A stretch of 5,871 nt of DNA from an uncultured Oscillospiraceae bacterium (lineage in GTDB: Bacteria; Bacillota_A; Clostridia; Oscillospirales; Oscillospiraceae): NCBI GenBank assembly GCA_944386965.1, contig CALXDE010000243.1, positions 1 through 5,871 on the forward strand, read 5' to 3'. This document shows, piece after piece, positions 5,538 through 5,871 of this stretch (position 1 is its first letter; each line of letters begins with the position of its first letter). The translations under genes and the position numbers were made by a program. Under the pieces are notes generated by a model that was given only the letters and a program-made list of their open reading frames with translations, was not told the origin of the DNA and ran no database searches.

Positions 5538-5871
5538 ATGATGAAGAACACGGACAAGACCATGGACAAGATCGTCACCCTCTGCAAGGGCCGGGGCTTT
5601 ATTTTCGCCGGGTCCGAGATCTACGGGGGACTGGCCAACACCTGGGACTACGGTCCTTTGGGCGTGGAGCTGAAGAACAACGTGAAGAAGGCCTGGTGGA
5701 AGAAGTTCGTCCAGGAGAACCCCTACAACGTGGGGCTGGACGCCGCCATCCTGATGAACCCCCAGGTGTGGGTGGCCAGCGGCCACGTGTCCACCTTCAA
5801 CGACCCCCTCATCGACTGCAAGGCCTGCAAGGCCCGCCACCGGGCGGACAAGCTGGTGGAGGGCTACGTGG
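5538..5871 (+). CDS. glyS: Glycyl-tRNA synthetase, dimeric (alpha2) type, N-terminal part
   Basis: This class II enzyme charges tRNA-Gly with glycine. The 111 visible residues match the single-chain, eukaryote/archaea-like form found in many Gram-positives, not the GlyQ/GlyS two-subunit enzyme. Marks are [20 protein letters not shown] (11-30), [14 protein letters not shown] (35-48), [18 protein letters not shown] (74-91, the motif 1 region) and CKAC (94-97), the first half of a likely zinc-binding knuckle. A full protein is about 460 residues, so most of the gene lies to the right. ATG 5538 is preferred because AGGAG (5524-5528) is 9 nt away; the next ATG (5541) is 12 nt away. A short ATG frame at 5530 in another phase stops after three codons. 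The gene lies 53 nt after the acetyltransferase with no terminator between, so it probably depends on the upstream T-box promoter. Confidence 0.96.
   Translation, partial: MMKNTDKTMDKIVTLCKGRGFIFAGSEIYGGLANTWDYGPLGVELKNNVKKAWWKKFVQENPYNVGLDAAILMNPQVWVASGHVSTFNDPLIDCKACKARHRADKLVEGYV

Noticed and set aside
5530..5541. ATG reading frame just before glyS
   Set aside because: It encodes only three residues before TGA and is probably chance, although a coupled mini-frame cannot be excluded.
1..5871. CRISPR array, tRNA or rRNA genes, insertion sequence
   Set aside because: I saw no direct-repeat array, cloverleaf, transposase or terminal inverted repeats; the T-box is the only clear structured RNA.

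Overview
The window looks like the dnaA-rpmH chromosomal region of a GC-rich Firmicute. The best guess is a gut clostridium of the Oscillospiraceae type (Flavonifractor/Pseudoflavonifractor-like). That guess rests on the Firmicute gene order (dnaA divergent from rpmH-rnpA-yidD-yidC-jag), strong G/C preference at third codon positions, and a T-box leader. The genus is inference, not proven.

Layout. Positions 1-1178 (minus strand) hold the first 392 codons of dnaA, cut by the left edge. Positions 1179-1625 are a divergent control region. It has a dnaA promoter on the minus strand, a consensus rpmH promoter (TTGACA-17-TATAAT) on the plus strand, an AT-rich patch with two perfect dyads, and a GC-rich structured rpmH leader of about 130 nt. 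No good DnaA box was seen there. Positions 1626-4419 hold the plus-strand operon rpmH-rnpA-yidD-yidC-jag, closed by a strong hairpin terminator at 4465-4502. Two GC-rich hairpins with the same GGGACGG arm start sit in its two longer intergenic gaps.

Positions 4528-4798 hold a second promoter and a complete T-box riboswitch that reads as glycine-specific. The specifier is GGC, and the UGGA antiterminator bulge matches a UCCA tRNA end. It ends in a transcription terminator. Next come a hexapeptide-repeat sugar O-acetyltransferase (4825-5484) and, 53 nt later with no terminator between, the start of a dimeric-type glycyl-tRNA synthetase (5538 to the right edge).

How it works together. The central operon makes ribosomal protein L34, the RNase P protein, and the YidD/YidC/Jag set used for membrane protein insertion and RNA binding. 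dnaA on the other strand starts replication. The right-hand unit should be transcribed past the leader when uncharged tRNA-Gly accumulates. The least expected point is that an acetyltransferase lies between the glycine T-box and the synthetase gene and so should share its control. Otherwise most of the window is conserved core genome.
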